From: Bin90 sp965225795
GTDB taxonomy: Bacteria; Chloroflexota; Dehalococcoidia; Lucifugimonadales; JADFKI01
DNA: 64,000 bases
Direction: 5' to 3'
NCBI GenBank assembly: GCA_965225795.1
Contig: OZ245324.1
Location: forward strand, 1,736,001 to 1,800,000
Positions 16,507-25,695 of the stretch are shown here, one piece after another (within the stretch, counting starts at the first letter, position 1; each line of letters opens with the position of its first letter). The position numbers were made by a program, and so were the translations under genes. The notes below the pieces were generated by a model, which had not been told where the DNA came from, searched no databases, and saw only the letters and a program-made list of their open reading frames with translations.

Positions 16507-16536
16507 ATTGTAACCAACACTGAGCCCGACGGTCAA
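16507..16536 (-). promoter_or_regulatory. Probable sigma-70-type promoter of the tRNA–tuf operon
   Basis: On the minus strand, TTGACC (16536–16531) and TACAAT (16512–16507) are separated by 18 nt, upstream of tRNA-Thr(TGT). The leader that follows can form a 7-bp hairpin (16464–16470 with 16486–16492), which shares bases with an alternative 6-bp hairpin (16449–16454 with 16460–16465). Confidence 0.6.
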
Positions 16537-16574
16537 CAATATTCGCTACTATATCACGACTGTGAATTGTGGGG

Positions 16575-17768
16575 TTATCGTCCCATTATCTGGCTTTCCG
16601 CTTCGCGCTGAATTCGATTGAATACCTCCTGAAGCGGCAGGTCGCGCTCACGAGCACACAGACGCGCGTCCTCGTACTCAGGCGATACACTCACGACTCT
16701 GCCATTCAGCCGCTTCAGTTTTACGGCTGTGCTGCCTACGGACGTTTCGATGCGCACCACTTCGCGTTCAGCCTCGATGCGTTCGAGCGGCCGTACCCGC
16801 ACCCCGAGTGTGGAAGTTTCGCGCATTACAAGCTCGACCACTTCGGCTTCATTGTCGGCGGACACTATGATACTGAGCATAGTCGCCGGGCGGTTCTTCT
16901 TCATCTGAATTGGCGTAAACCAAACATCGCGCGCACCTATTTCAAATAACCTCTCCTGAACGTATCCCAATAACTCACCGCTCATATCGTCAATGTTCGT
17001 CTCTATGATCTTTACGCCAGCGCTGTAGCCTGAAGACCGTTCAGAACCTAACCAAAGAGCCAGGGCATTCGGATACTGCTGCGAGTCCCGAGTCCCCAAG
17101 CCATAGCCGATGCGGGCAACGTTGAGTTGAGGATGTTCAAAAGTGGCAAGTGTCGTCAACACAGCCGCGCCCGTCGGCGTTACCATCTCTCCGGTGTTGT
17201 GAGCATTATTGGGAGGTGCGGCAACAGGAGCATTCGCCATTTGGAACAGCGCAGCGGTTGCAGGAGCAGGGACAGGCAATAAACCGTGCTCTGATCTGAC
17301 GACGCCGGATCCACTTGGAAACGCAGAGCAATATACGCGCTCAACGCCGAGCATCTCCAAGCCCGCGACGCTGCCTACGACATCCACTAGCGTATCCAGC
17401 GTCCCAAGTTCGTGCAGATGCGTTTCACCTGTTGCCGTGCCATGAACCCGCGCCTCGGCCTCCCCTATACGCAGAAAGACTTCGCGTGTTTGCCGCACAA
17501 CTTCATCGGAAAGCCCGGATGCCTCGACTATGTCAACGAAGTTCTGAATCGTGTGGGTCCTGCGTCCTCGCTCCTCCAGTTCAACAACCAGGTGCGTGCC
17601 TTCTAGGCCTCCGCGCTGTGCCCGTTGGGACCTCAGTGAGTAACCATCAACTTCAAGACTTGCCAGGGCGCCTCGCAGGTCATCTAGCGGCAGCCCCGCA
17701 TCCAGCAGCGCCCCGAGAATCATGTCCCCGCTCGCGCCGCCGATGCACTGAAAGTATGCGCTAGTCAA
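16575..17768 (-). CDS. larC: Nickel-pincer cofactor biosynthesis protein LarC
   Basis: LarC is the CTP-dependent cyclometallase that inserts nickel into the pyridinium dithiocarboxylate nucleotide used by LarA. The 397-residue protein (formerly DUF111) begins with CIGGASGDMILGALLDAG, contains the internal THLHELGTLDTLVDVVG-like segment (here TGETHLHELG) and ends with the IETNIDDMSGELLGY and VRPLERIEAEREVV C-terminal domain. Its presence supports a functional LarA at 9868–11130. It ends 146 bp from the tRNA operon, on the same strand as radA upstream (22 bp gap). Confidence 0.93.
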   Translation of the reverse strand: MTSAYFQCIGGASGDMILGALLDAGLPLDDLRGALASLEVDGYSLRSQRAQRGGLEGTHLVVELEERGRRTHTIQNFVDIVEASGLSDEVVRQTREVFLRIGEAEARVHGTATGETHLHELGTLDTLVDVVGSVAGLEMLGVERVYCSAFPSGSGVVRSEHGLLPVPAPATAALFQMANAPVAAPPNNAHNTGEMVTPTGAAVLTTLATFEHPQLNVARIGYGLGTRDSQQYPNALALWLGSERSSGYSAGVKIIETNIDDMSGELLGYVQERLFEIGARDVWFTPIQMKKNRPATMLSIIVSADNEAEVVELVMRETSTLGVRVRPLERIEAEREVVRIETSVGSTAVKLKRLNGRVVSVSPEYEDARLCARERDLPLQEVFNRIQREAESQIMGR

Positions 17769-17790
17769 TATGTGCCTCCTCGTACAGCCC

Positions 17791-19179
17791 CTATGCCACT
17801 GCTTCTGAGATACGCCGTGTTATCGGCAAACACATACTAATCGCTTGCGCCAAAGTGTCAACTCTCTGGTAGTGGAGAGCCTCAGGTCCGCACGCTCGGT
17901 CGTCAGTATTACCGGGAACAAGGCACTTCCTGAATCCCAGCCGCGCCGCTTCCTTAACACGTCGTTCAGTCTGAGGCGCGCGGCGAATCTCACCGCTCAA
18001 TCCCACCTCACCCACTGCCGCAAAATCGCCGGGCATTGGCACACTCCTGAAGCTAGACGCAATCGCGAGCGCGACTCCCAAATCCGCCGCAGGTTCGGCT
18101 ATCTTCAGCCCGCCAGTTACATTCACTATCACGTCGTAGTCGGCGAGCGGCATGCCACATGTGCGCATCGCCACCGAGCAAACAAGCAACAGCCGATGCG
18201 CATCATACCCGGTCGCCACGCGCCGCGGGTTAGGAATCTTGGATGGCGCCGTAAGCGCCTGAATTTCTACGAGCAACGCCCTGTTGCCTTCAAGTACAGG
18301 CACCACGACTGAACCCATAGCTCCTTTTGGCCTGTCGAGCAGGAAGCTCTCCGATGGGTCGGACACATCCAGCAGCCCTGAGCCTGTCATCTCAAGTACG
18401 CCGACTTCGTTCGTCGATCCAAAACGGTTTTTCACACCACGCAGCAGGCGCCACGAACTCACAGCGTCGCCCTCCATGTACAGCGACACATCCACCATGT
18501 GCTCAAGCACACGCGGTCCTGCAATGTCTCCCCCCTTCGTCACGTGCCCAGTCAGAATGAGCGGGACATTGTTCGCCTTTCCCCACTCCAACAACCTTCG
18601 CGCACACTCGCGAATCTGCGACACGTTCCCGGGATGTGACGACAGCGACGGATCGTACATCGTTTGAATCGAGTCAATAACCACAAGCGATGGAAGGTGT
18701 TCATCAAGTCGTGCCAGCGTATCCTCGACATTCGTCTGTGTCAGGATATACAGGTCCTGTCCGTCGATTCCAAGTCGGTCGGCACGCATCTTCACCTGCG
18801 AAACCGACTCTTCACCCGTAACGTAAAATACGGAGGAGTGTTCTTTCGCCACCTCCGCGGCGAGTTGCAAAAGAAGGGTGGACTTGCCGATACCGGGATC
18901 ACCCGCGAGCAGCACTAACGAGCCGGGCACGATTCCTCCGCCCAGAACACGGTTGACCTCGCCGGACATAAGCGGCATGCGCGGCAGATCATCGGCAGAG
19001 GCGTCCGCAAGATGCACAGCGGCGAAAGATTGCTTGCGAAGCCACCCGTATCTCCCGGCATCACCCTGCTCGATTATCGTATTCCAGGCGCTGCAGCTAC
19101 GGCACTGACCTTCCCATTTTACAGAAGTATTCTCGCAGGAAGTGCATACAAATACAGTCTTAGTTTTGACTTTTAGCAT
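17791..19179 (-). CDS. radA: DNA repair protein RadA (Sms)
   Basis: RadA is a RecA-like helicase for branch migration. The 462-residue protein has an N-terminal C4 zinc finger (CTSC and CRSC), Walker A GDPGIGKST, the RadA-specific KNRFG motif (VKNRFGSTNEVG) and a C-terminal Lon-like domain. The ATG at 19179 was chosen because AAGGAG lies 9 nt upstream; the ATG at 19188 directly abuts that site and is less suitable. It is followed by larC. Confidence 0.95.
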   Translation of the reverse strand: MLKVKTKTVFVCTSCENTSVKWEGQCRSCSAWNTIIEQGDAGRYGWLRKQSFAAVHLADASADDLPRMPLMSGEVNRVLGGGIVPGSLVLLAGDPGIGKSTLLLQLAAEVAKEHSSVFYVTGEESVSQVKMRADRLGIDGQDLYILTQTNVEDTLARLDEHLPSLVVIDSIQTMYDPSLSSHPGNVSQIRECARRLLEWGKANNVPLILTGHVTKGGDIAGPRVLEHMVDVSLYMEGDAVSSWRLLRGVKNRFGSTNEVGVLEMTGSGLLDVSDPSESFLLDRPKGAMGSVVVPVLEGNRALLVEIQALTAPSKIPNPRRVATGYDAHRLLLVCSVAMRTCGMPLADYDVIVNVTGGLKIAEPAADLGVALAIASSFRSVPMPGDFAAVGEVGLSGEIRRAPQTERRVKEAARLGFRKCLVPGNTDDRACGPEALHYQRVDTLAQAISMCLPITRRISEAVA

Positions 19180-19246
19180 TTCTACCATCTCCTTAACACG
19201 CGACCAACGCTATTGAGGAAGAATCTCAATCAGTGCGTTGAATACC

Positions 19247-19299
19247 ACATATGTTCTATCGGCATGAAATATACTAGAACATATTAGAACGTAAGTCAA
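19247..19299 (-). promoter_or_regulatory. radA promoter with LexA-like inverted repeats
   Basis: On the minus strand TTGACT (19299–19294) and TAGTAT (19276–19271) are spaced by 17 nt. The spacer holds two GTTC repeats, and a GAACATATGT sequence (19256–19247) follows just downstream, resembling the left two-thirds of the Gram-positive LexA box. The segments TATGTTCTA (19250–19258) and TAGAACATA (19275–19283) form a 9-bp inverted repeat. The promoter is well supported; control by LexA is a guess. Confidence 0.5.
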
Positions 19300-19333
19300 G
19301 CGTGTTAAATGAGTTTCCCGATCGCAGAAATCG

Positions 19334-19374
19334 CGAAAAAAGAAACCCGCCTGTGTCGGAAAGCACAGGCGGGT
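19334..19374 (-). terminator. Intrinsic terminator downstream of clpC
   Basis: A perfect 11-bp stem (19345–19355 with 19364–19374, ACCCGCCTGTG and complement) is followed on the minus strand by TTCTTTTTTCG. It lies 42 bp past the clpC stop and isolates clpC from radA. Confidence 0.9.
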
Positions 19375-19415
19375 CTCCATTAAGGGTCATTGTCGCGACA
19401 AATTGAGAGCGCGAT

Positions 19416-21890
19416 TTACAAAACGGGCAAAGGTTCCTTGGCATGTACTACCAAGCCATCTTCGTCATCATTGATATCGACAAGAGCGGTGTCGCCCGGG
19501 CTAAGCTCACCAGCGATGATAGCGTCCGAGAGCTTGTCCTCCAGATGGTCCTGCATTAGACGACGCATCGGCCTAGCCCCAAATTGCGGGTCGTAGCCCT
19601 TTTCAGACATCCAATCACGAGCCGCGTCCGAGACTTCCATCGTTATGCCTTGCTCCATTAGCTCAGCATTTACATCCTGCAGTTGCAGTTTGACAATCTC
19701 GCGCATGTGCTCGCGACCAAGCGAGTGGAACACCACCTGACCATCTATCCTGTTCAGGAACTCGGGACGGAAGAAACGCTTTACTTCGTCCAAAACATTA
19801 TTCTTCATTCGGAGGTATGCCTGCTCGTCGCTCCGGCCGGAGTCACCTCTCGCCGAAAAGCCGATCGAACGATCTTGGCGAATCAGGTCCGAGCCGATGT
19901 TACTTGTCATGGCGATTATTGTGTTGCGGAAGTCAACCCTGCGCCCCTTGGCATCCGTAAGATGCCCGTCATCGAAGATCTGAAGCAGAATGTTGAAAAC
20001 TTCCGGATGCGCCTTCTCAACCTCGTCCAGCAGAATGACACTATATGAGCGGCGGCGCACAGCTTCCGTAAGCTGGCCACCCTCGTCGTATCCGATGTAA
20101 CCCGGAGGTGCACCCACGAGCCGCGCCACAGTGTGCCTATCCATGAACTCCGACATGTCGATACGAATCATGGACTCTTCACTACCGAACATGAACTCTG
20201 CGAGCTTTTGTACAAGGTAGGTCTTACCAACACCAGTGGGGCCAAGGAACAGGAACACTCCAGTCGGCCTCTTCGGGTTCTTGAGACCGGCCCTTGCGCG
20301 CCGCACAGCCTTCGATATGATTGTAATCGCCTCATCTTGCCCGGAGACCTGACTTCGAAGCGAATCTTCCATGTTCACTAAGCGCTCCGACTCGGTCGAT
20401 GCCAATCGCGCGACCGGAATCCCGGTCCACATGTTCACCACTTCGGCAATGTCGTCTTCGGTGACGATGGGGCTATTGCTGCTTCGCTCATTCTCCCAGT
20501 CAGAGCGTAGGGTTTCCATTTTTTCCTGCAAATTCATCTCGCGTTCGCGCAATTCGGCTGCCTGCTCGTACTGGCGCGTTGATATTGCCTCATCCTTTTC
20601 CCCACGAACGCGGTCAAGCATATTGGACACTTCTGTCATAGACAGAGGCTGCTCCGAGTTGTTGATCCGCACCCTGGATGCTGCCTCGTCAATGAGGTCA
20701 ATCGCCTTGTCCGGCAGCGAACGATCCGAGATGAACCTGGCAGCCATGCTCGCTGCCGCCTTCAGTGCTTCAAATGAGATTTCCAACTCGTGATGCTTTT
20801 CGTACTCCCCTTTGATGCCCTTGAGGATTTCGACCGATTCGTCAACCGTCGGCTCTTCAACGCGCACAGGCTGGAATCTGCGTTCAAGTGCGCTGTCGCG
20901 TTCGAGGTATTTGCGATATTCGTCTGGTGTGGTAGCCCCTATCGTCTGCAATTCCCCTCTTGCGAGGGAGGGTTTGAGGATGTTGGCAGCGTCAACCGCG
21001 CCTTCAGCAGCACCCGCGCCAACCATCGTATGCACCTCATCGATAAAGAGGATGCACTTGCCAGACTCCGTGATTTCTTTGACGACCTTCTTGAGGCGTT
21101 CCTCAAATTCGCCGCGATACTTGGTGCCCGCAACCAGTGAACCCATATCGAGAGTTACAAGCCTCTTGCCCTGCAAAGTCGATGGCACCTTGTTTTCGGC
21201 TATTAGCTGCGCCAATCCTTCCACGATTGCCGTCTTGCCCACACCTGGCTCGCCAACCAAAACAGGATTGTTCTTGGTGCGACGACTGAGTATCTGCGTC
21301 ACACGCTGAATTTCGTTGCTTCTGCCCACGGTCGGGTCGAGCTTGCCTTCCCTGGCCTGCTTCGTGAGATCCACGCCCAACTCGTCCAGCAACGGTGTCT
21401 GGCTCTTGCTCCTGCCGCGCCTGCCGCTGCCCTGAGGACTTTGTGACGATTGCGACAGCAGCCGACTGGTCTCGCCTCGAATCTTGTCGAGGTTGATGCC
21501 CAAACTTTCGAGGACGCCGGCGGCTACACCTTCGCCTTCGCGCATCAGACCGATCAGAAGATGCTCTGTTCCAATGTAGTGATGGTTGAGTCGGCGCGCC
21601 TCATCTACTGCCAGTTCGATGACCTTTTTGGCGCGTGGAGTCAGTCCAATCTCACCCGGCGTGGAACGCTCGCCACGCCCGATAATGAACTCGACTGCGG
21701 ATCGCACCTTATGCAACTCGACACCGAGGTTTGAGAGCACACGTGCGGCTACGCCGTCCGTCTCTCGCACAAGACCGAGCAGAATATGTTCAGTCCCGAT
21801 GTAGTTGTGGTTGAATCGCTGTGCTTCTTCCTGCGCCAGCGACAACACCCTGCGCGCTCTCTCTGTAAATTTCTCGAATCTGCTTGCCAT
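19416..21890 (-). CDS. clpC: ATP-dependent Clp protease ATP-binding subunit ClpC
   Basis: ClpC is an AAA+ unfoldase that feeds proteins to ClpP. The 824-residue protein has two N-terminal Clp_N repeats (residues about 1–145, each with a HxxxGxEHxLxGL pattern), AAA domain 1 with Walker A GEPGVGKT (about 216), a UVR-containing middle domain (ISTRQYEQAAELRERE, about 425), and AAA domain 2 with GPTGVGKT (about 560) and FLNRID. Length and order match ClpC and not ClpB. It lies 48 bp downstream of the S1-domain gene and may share its promoter. No CtsR-type operator was recognised. Confidence 0.96.
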   Translation of the reverse strand: MASRFEKFTERARRVLSLAQEEAQRFNHNYIGTEHILLGLVRETDGVAARVLSNLGVELHKVRSAVEFIIGRGERSTPGEIGLTPRAKKVIELAVDEARRLNHHYIGTEHLLIGLMREGEGVAAGVLESLGINLDKIRGETSRLLSQSSQSPQGSGRRGRSKSQTPLLDELGVDLTKQAREGKLDPTVGRSNEIQRVTQILSRRTKNNPVLVGEPGVGKTAIVEGLAQLIAENKVPSTLQGKRLVTLDMGSLVAGTKYRGEFEERLKKVVKEITESGKCILFIDEVHTMVGAGAAEGAVDAANILKPSLARGELQTIGATTPDEYRKYLERDSALERRFQPVRVEEPTVDESVEILKGIKGEYEKHHELEISFEALKAAASMAARFISDRSLPDKAIDLIDEAASRVRINNSEQPLSMTEVSNMLDRVRGEKDEAISTRQYEQAAELREREMNLQEKMETLRSDWENERSSNSPIVTEDDIAEVVNMWTGIPVARLASTESERLVNMEDSLRSQVSGQDEAITIISKAVRRARAGLKNPKRPTGVFLFLGPTGVGKTYLVQKLAEFMFGSEESMIRIDMSEFMDRHTVARLVGAPPGYIGYDEGGQLTEAVRRRSYSVILLDEVEKAHPEVFNILLQIFDDGHLTDAKGRRVDFRNTIIAMTSNIGSDLIRQDRSIGFSARGDSGRSDEQAYLRMKNNVLDEVKRFFRPEFLNRIDGQVVFHSLGREHMREIVKLQLQDVNAELMEQGITMEVSDAARDWMSEKGYDPQFGARPMRRLMQDHLEDKLSDAIIAGELSPGDTALVDINDDEDGLVVHAKEPLPVL

Positions 21891-21938
21891 CGCACATCTC
21901 CTGAAAGGAGCTCACCCTAGCCAATAATTTGGGGGTGT

Positions 21939-23333
21939 CTATTCAAAACTCATAAAGGGGTTTTCCATCGTCTGCTTCAAGCTCAAGCCCAGCCTACGCC
22001 GCTCAGGCTCGATTCGCAGGACTTTCAGCTTCACATCTTCGCCCTCTTGTACAATTTCCCTGGGATGACCGATAACTCTATCGGACAACTCGGAGATGTG
22101 TATCAGGCCTTCGATGTTGCCCTCAACGCGAGCAAAGGCCCCGAAATTTGTGAGCTTCGTAATCTGGGCGTCAACGATGTCATCGACATGAAGCCGTTCG
22201 TGAATCGTCTCCCATGGTTCAGGTTCGAGTCGCCTCAGACTAAGAGCAATTTTCTTGTTCTCCACATCCACTCTCAGGACAAACACATCAAGCTTGTCAC
22301 CGATCGATACCACATCTTCCGGCCTAGCGACCGGCCCCCAAGACATTTCGGAAATGTGCACGAGGCCATCCGCACCGCCAAGGTCAACGAACGCTCCAAA
22401 GCTACTGATGCCGGTTACGACGCCATTGCGAACTTCGCCTACCTGAAGTTCATCCACGAGGCGAGCCTTCTGCGTGTCTCTCCACTCCTGCACAGCCTGT
22501 CGCTCGGAGAATATCGCTCGGTTGCGGCTGCGATTAATCTCCAGAATTTTCAGCTGAAGCGTCTTCCCAGTCTCTTCGGCTTGCCGCTCCATCCGCCGCG
22601 TTTCAACTTCCGCATCTTCTTCGGTTTCCGACCTGTCCCTGAAAATATCCCTCGGGACGCTCACAAGTTGAGACATAGGAACGAAGCCCTGAACCTTGCG
22701 AACATCAACGATCGCGCCGCCTTTGTTGAAGCCCATTATGTTGCCTTCAACGGTCTCGTTGTCCTCAAGGCACTTCTCAAGCTCACGCCAGCCGGTTTCG
22801 CCGAGCGCGCGGTCTATGGACAGGATTGCGGCGTTGTCGGAGGATTCGGGCCTCAACACGTACGTAATAATCTTGTCCCCTATTTGGATGTTCTGCACAT
22901 CCTCGGGACTGAGTGTTCTCATCTCGCGCTGCTGCACAACGCCCTCGGACTTGTGTCCGATATTGACGAGGACACCGCCGTCCTCGGAGAAACCCATAAC
23001 CTCACCATCCACTACTTCGCCGCGGCGAAGTGGCTTGATGGGATCCATGGAGTCCAGCAATTGCCCCATGCCCTGATCCTCGGATTCCTCCTCGAAATCC
23101 ATAGAATCATCAAGATCATCGCTGTCGTAAACATCCGCAATCGCAGGTTCTGGCATCGTTGGCTCGGCCACCACTGGTTCGGGTGTCGGAGGCGGTGTCG
23201 TCTGGTTCGTCGGCTGCGGTAAAACTTCCGAGGCTTCAGGGGTTTCGTCCTGTGAAATTGCGGGGTCCTGATCTTCTACATCACTGGGGTCTTGCAAAAT
23301 GGCGGGGTCGTCTGGGGAGGGATTGGATGTCAC
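21939..23333 (-). CDS. rpsA: S1 RNA-binding domain protein (ribosomal protein S1 homologue)
   Basis: The 464-residue protein has a low-complexity acidic, proline-rich N-terminus (residues 1–100), followed by four S1 domains with repeats such as GGVLVNIGHKSEGVV, GGAIVDVRKVQGFVP, FGAFVDLGGADGLVHISEMSW and FGAFARVEGNIEGLIHISELS. This fits S1, which helps bind mRNA to the 30S subunit. The frame opens with GTG at 23333, with a GAAAGG site upstream. The disordered N-terminus is longer than in the canonical protein and may be lineage specific. Confidence 0.88.
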   Translation of the reverse strand: MTSNPSPDDPAILQDPSDVEDQDPAISQDETPEASEVLPQPTNQTTPPPTPEPVVAEPTMPEPAIADVYDSDDLDDSMDFEEESEDQGMGQLLDSMDPIKPLRRGEVVDGEVMGFSEDGGVLVNIGHKSEGVVQQREMRTLSPEDVQNIQIGDKIITYVLRPESSDNAAILSIDRALGETGWRELEKCLEDNETVEGNIMGFNKGGAIVDVRKVQGFVPMSQLVSVPRDIFRDRSETEEDAEVETRRMERQAEETGKTLQLKILEINRSRNRAIFSERQAVQEWRDTQKARLVDELQVGEVRNGVVTGISSFGAFVDLGGADGLVHISEMSWGPVARPEDVVSIGDKLDVFVLRVDVENKKIALSLRRLEPEPWETIHERLHVDDIVDAQITKLTNFGAFARVEGNIEGLIHISELSDRVIGHPREIVQEGEDVKLKVLRIEPERRRLGLSLKQTMENPFMSFE

Positions 23334-23371
23334 GGCTCTACGGGCCTTTCTTATAGTTGGTATTCGTACTT

Positions 23372-23400
23372 ATTATATTCTCATAGCGCAATTGTGTAAA
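23372..23400 (-). promoter_or_regulatory. Sigma-70-type promoter of the S1-domain gene
   Basis: On the minus strand TTTACA (23400–23395) and a perfect TATAAT (23377–23372) are 17 nt apart, about 40 bp before the GTG start. The rest of the gap to the ABC gene (23401–23609) shows no further recognisable feature. Confidence 0.75.
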
Positions 23401-23609
23401 GGAGCAAGCGGTCGGGCGAAATTACGCGATAGAGAGTTTGTTCTAGTGAGATCAGCCACCGCCTGACATCAGTGTACCCCTAGTCCGAGGTGCGTTCAAG
23501 GGCGATTTGGGTCTGTCTTGCAACTCACTACCTTCCCTTGACCTCTCCCCCGTGACTTCACTCGACATTAAGGTATTGCATTCTCCCGTTGTCGACTCTC
23601 GGGCGTCAC

Positions 23610-24368
23610 CTAGAGAATCTGAGACAAGAATAGTTTGGTGCGCTCACTCCGGGGGTTGTCGAAGAATTCGTTCGCGGGACTTTCTTCAACTATGCGCCCA
23701 TCGTCCATCATTATTATCCTGTCCGCAACCTCTCTTGCGAAGCCGATCTCGTGGGTGACAATCATCATCGTCATTCCGGAGTATGCCAATTCCCGCATTG
23801 CGTCCAGCACTTCGTTAATCATCTCAGGGTCCAGAGCGGAGGTTGGCTCGTCGAAAAGCATTACCTTCGGCTGCATCGCAAGTGCGCGAGCGATAGCGAC
23901 TCTCTGTTGCTGACCGCCCGATAGCTCGCTCGGGTACTTATCCGCCTGCTCCGGTATGCCCACTCTGTTCAGTAACTCGAGCCCAACCTTTTCTGCCTGG
24001 CTCCGAGACCACCTGCGAACCTTCATAGGCGCGAGTGTGATGTTGTTCATCACTGTCAGATGCGGGAACAGGTTGAACTGCTGGAACACCATGCCTACTT
24101 CGCTGCGTATCGCGTCTATGTTGCGGACATCCTTAGTAAGCTCGATTCCGTCAACTATGATGTCGCCGCTCTGATGCTCCTCGAGGCGATTGATGGTACG
24201 AATGAAGGTAGATTTGCCCGAGCCTGATGGTCCTACTATCACGACCTTCTCACCGCGCTTTACGGTCGTGTTGATGTCCTTCAGTGCCTGAAAGTTGCCA
24301 AACCACTTGTTCACATTGCGGCAGACGATGATGTCCTCCGCCGTTTCTGTGGTCCCATTAGTTGACAT
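23610..24368 (-). CDS. aapP: Polar amino-acid ABC transporter, ATP-binding protein
   Basis: A 252-residue ATPase of the GlnQ/AapP group. Motifs are Walker A GPSGSGKST, the Q-loop FQQFNLFPHLTVMNN, the signature LSGGQQQRVAIARAL, Walker B VMLFDEPTSALDPEM, and the switch histidine in VTHEIGFA. Amino-acid-type features include the conserved TINRLEEHQSG. The ATG at 24368 has a GGAGGG site; an upstream ATG at 24407 does not. It is the last gene of a four-gene transporter unit with two permeases and a binding protein. Confidence 0.94.
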   Translation of the reverse strand: MSTNGTTETAEDIIVCRNVNKWFGNFQALKDINTTVKRGEKVVIVGPSGSGKSTFIRTINRLEEHQSGDIIVDGIELTKDVRNIDAIRSEVGMVFQQFNLFPHLTVMNNITLAPMKVRRWSRSQAEKVGLELLNRVGIPEQADKYPSELSGGQQQRVAIARALAMQPKVMLFDEPTSALDPEMINEVLDAMRELAYSGMTMMIVTHEIGFAREVADRIIMMDDGRIVEESPANEFFDNPRSERTKLFLSQIL

Positions 24369-24447
24369 GGTTCCCTCCGTATTTGCTGCCACTCCGAAGC
24401 CTGCCATTGGCTACGCGGTCAAATTAATCTATGCGCTTCCTTCGCCG

Positions 24448-25692
24448 CTACCGCACGCCCACACCCATATGCCGCTCAATGCGTCCGCTCACGTACGACA
24501 TACTGTATGTGAAAATCCAGAATATTATGGCTAAGAAGATGAACAACTCCCGCGCATTGCCCAGGTATTCAGGATTGCCTTGAATGAACGCCCTGCCGAT
24601 TTCCACCACATCCAGCATTCCGATGATATACACGAGGCTTGTGTCTTTGAACAGCGAGATGAACTGCCCCACAATCGCGGGGATGACATTGCGAATTGCC
24701 TGAGGCAATTCTATCAGGAGTGTGGCCTGCCATCCTGGGAGACCCAGCGCTCGAGCCGCCTCCACTTGCCCCCGCGAAAGCGCCTGCAATCCACCTCGGA
24801 TGTTCTCAGCCATGTACGCTGAGCTGAACAATGTGATTATTACAGCGGCACGAAATACCGAGTTCTGAGGAAAATTTTCAGGAAACGCGAGGGGCACAAG
24901 CACCTGCGACATAAACAGCAGCGTTATCAGTGGCACCCCTCGGAATATCTCGATGAACGCCACGCACATCAGCTTTACCACGGGCAGACTGCTTCGCCTA
25001 CCCAGCGCCAGCACAATGCCTATTGGTAGGCTGAGCACGATGCCCGCCACTGCCAACAGCAGATTCAGCATCAGACCGCCCCAGCTGACGACAGACACAG
25101 GCTGCATTCCTGGCACACCGGGCAAGCCACGCAGAAGCACCAGTATCAGCAAAAAGACGACAACGCCGGATATAACTACGCGATTCACATTTACGAATGT
25201 TGTGTAACGGACAAGAGCCCAGCCGGCGAACACTACAGGCAGGTTCGCGATCAATAGGACCCGCACATCAAGTCCCATGTCCTCGAACCCGTAGGGTAGG
25301 AAGGCTAGCGCAGCGGACACGATCCCAACCGTTAGAGCGATCTTCTTCGTAACGCCCCCGGCAACTCCCCACACCATTCCTAGCAACAGGCTCACCAGCA
25401 GCATCGAAGCCTGGGGCCTCCAGAAGCAGTTCTGCCCCGGACAAGCAAGCTCCGTATTGTACTGCCCGATGAAGAACCCGCCACCTACTGTGGCAATCAC
25501 ACTCCAGTCAGCTTCTGTTACCACCCATCCGATGCCGAACCACGCCGCCAGCGCAACCACGATTGAGGATACAACAGTCAGCACGCCACTGGACCAGGAC
25601 GAGAACAGGTTTGCGTACATCCATCCCACTACGCCGACTTCTGTGCGAGGCGGTGGAAGCTGATCAGACGATGGTGCGTTGTTGACAGCCAT
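24448..25692 (-). CDS. aapM: Polar amino-acid ABC transporter permease (AapM type)
   Basis: A 414-residue inner-membrane permease with about eight hydrophobic segments. Unlike the short GlnP permeases it has an extra N-terminal multi-helix region before the transport domain, as in the general L-amino-acid (Aap) system. The conserved cytoplasmic EAA loop reads EAARALGLPGWQATLLIELPQAIRNVIPA (in two parts). The start ATG lies 3 bp after the upstream permease stop, so the pair is coupled and should form a heterodimer. Confidence 0.92.
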   Translation of the reverse strand: MAVNNAPSSDQLPPPRTEVGVVGWMYANLFSSWSSGVLTVVSSIVVALAAWFGIGWVVTEADWSVIATVGGGFFIGQYNTELACPGQNCFWRPQASMLLVSLLLGMVWGVAGGVTKKIALTVGIVSAALAFLPYGFEDMGLDVRVLLIANLPVVFAGWALVRYTTFVNVNRVVISGVVVFLLILVLLRGLPGVPGMQPVSVVSWGGLMLNLLLAVAGIVLSLPIGIVLALGRRSSLPVVKLMCVAFIEIFRGVPLITLLFMSQVLVPLAFPENFPQNSVFRAAVIITLFSSAYMAENIRGGLQALSRGQVEAARALGLPGWQATLLIELPQAIRNVIPAIVGQFISLFKDTSLVYIIGMLDVVEIGRAFIQGNPEYLGNARELFIFLAIIFWIFTYSMSYVSGRIERHMGVGVR

Positions 25693-25695
25693 AGA

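Noticed and set aside
22047..23222. A 391-codon open frame on the plus strand
   Set aside because: It is antisense to the S1-domain gene, has no family resemblance, and mirrors the codon bias of the true frame.
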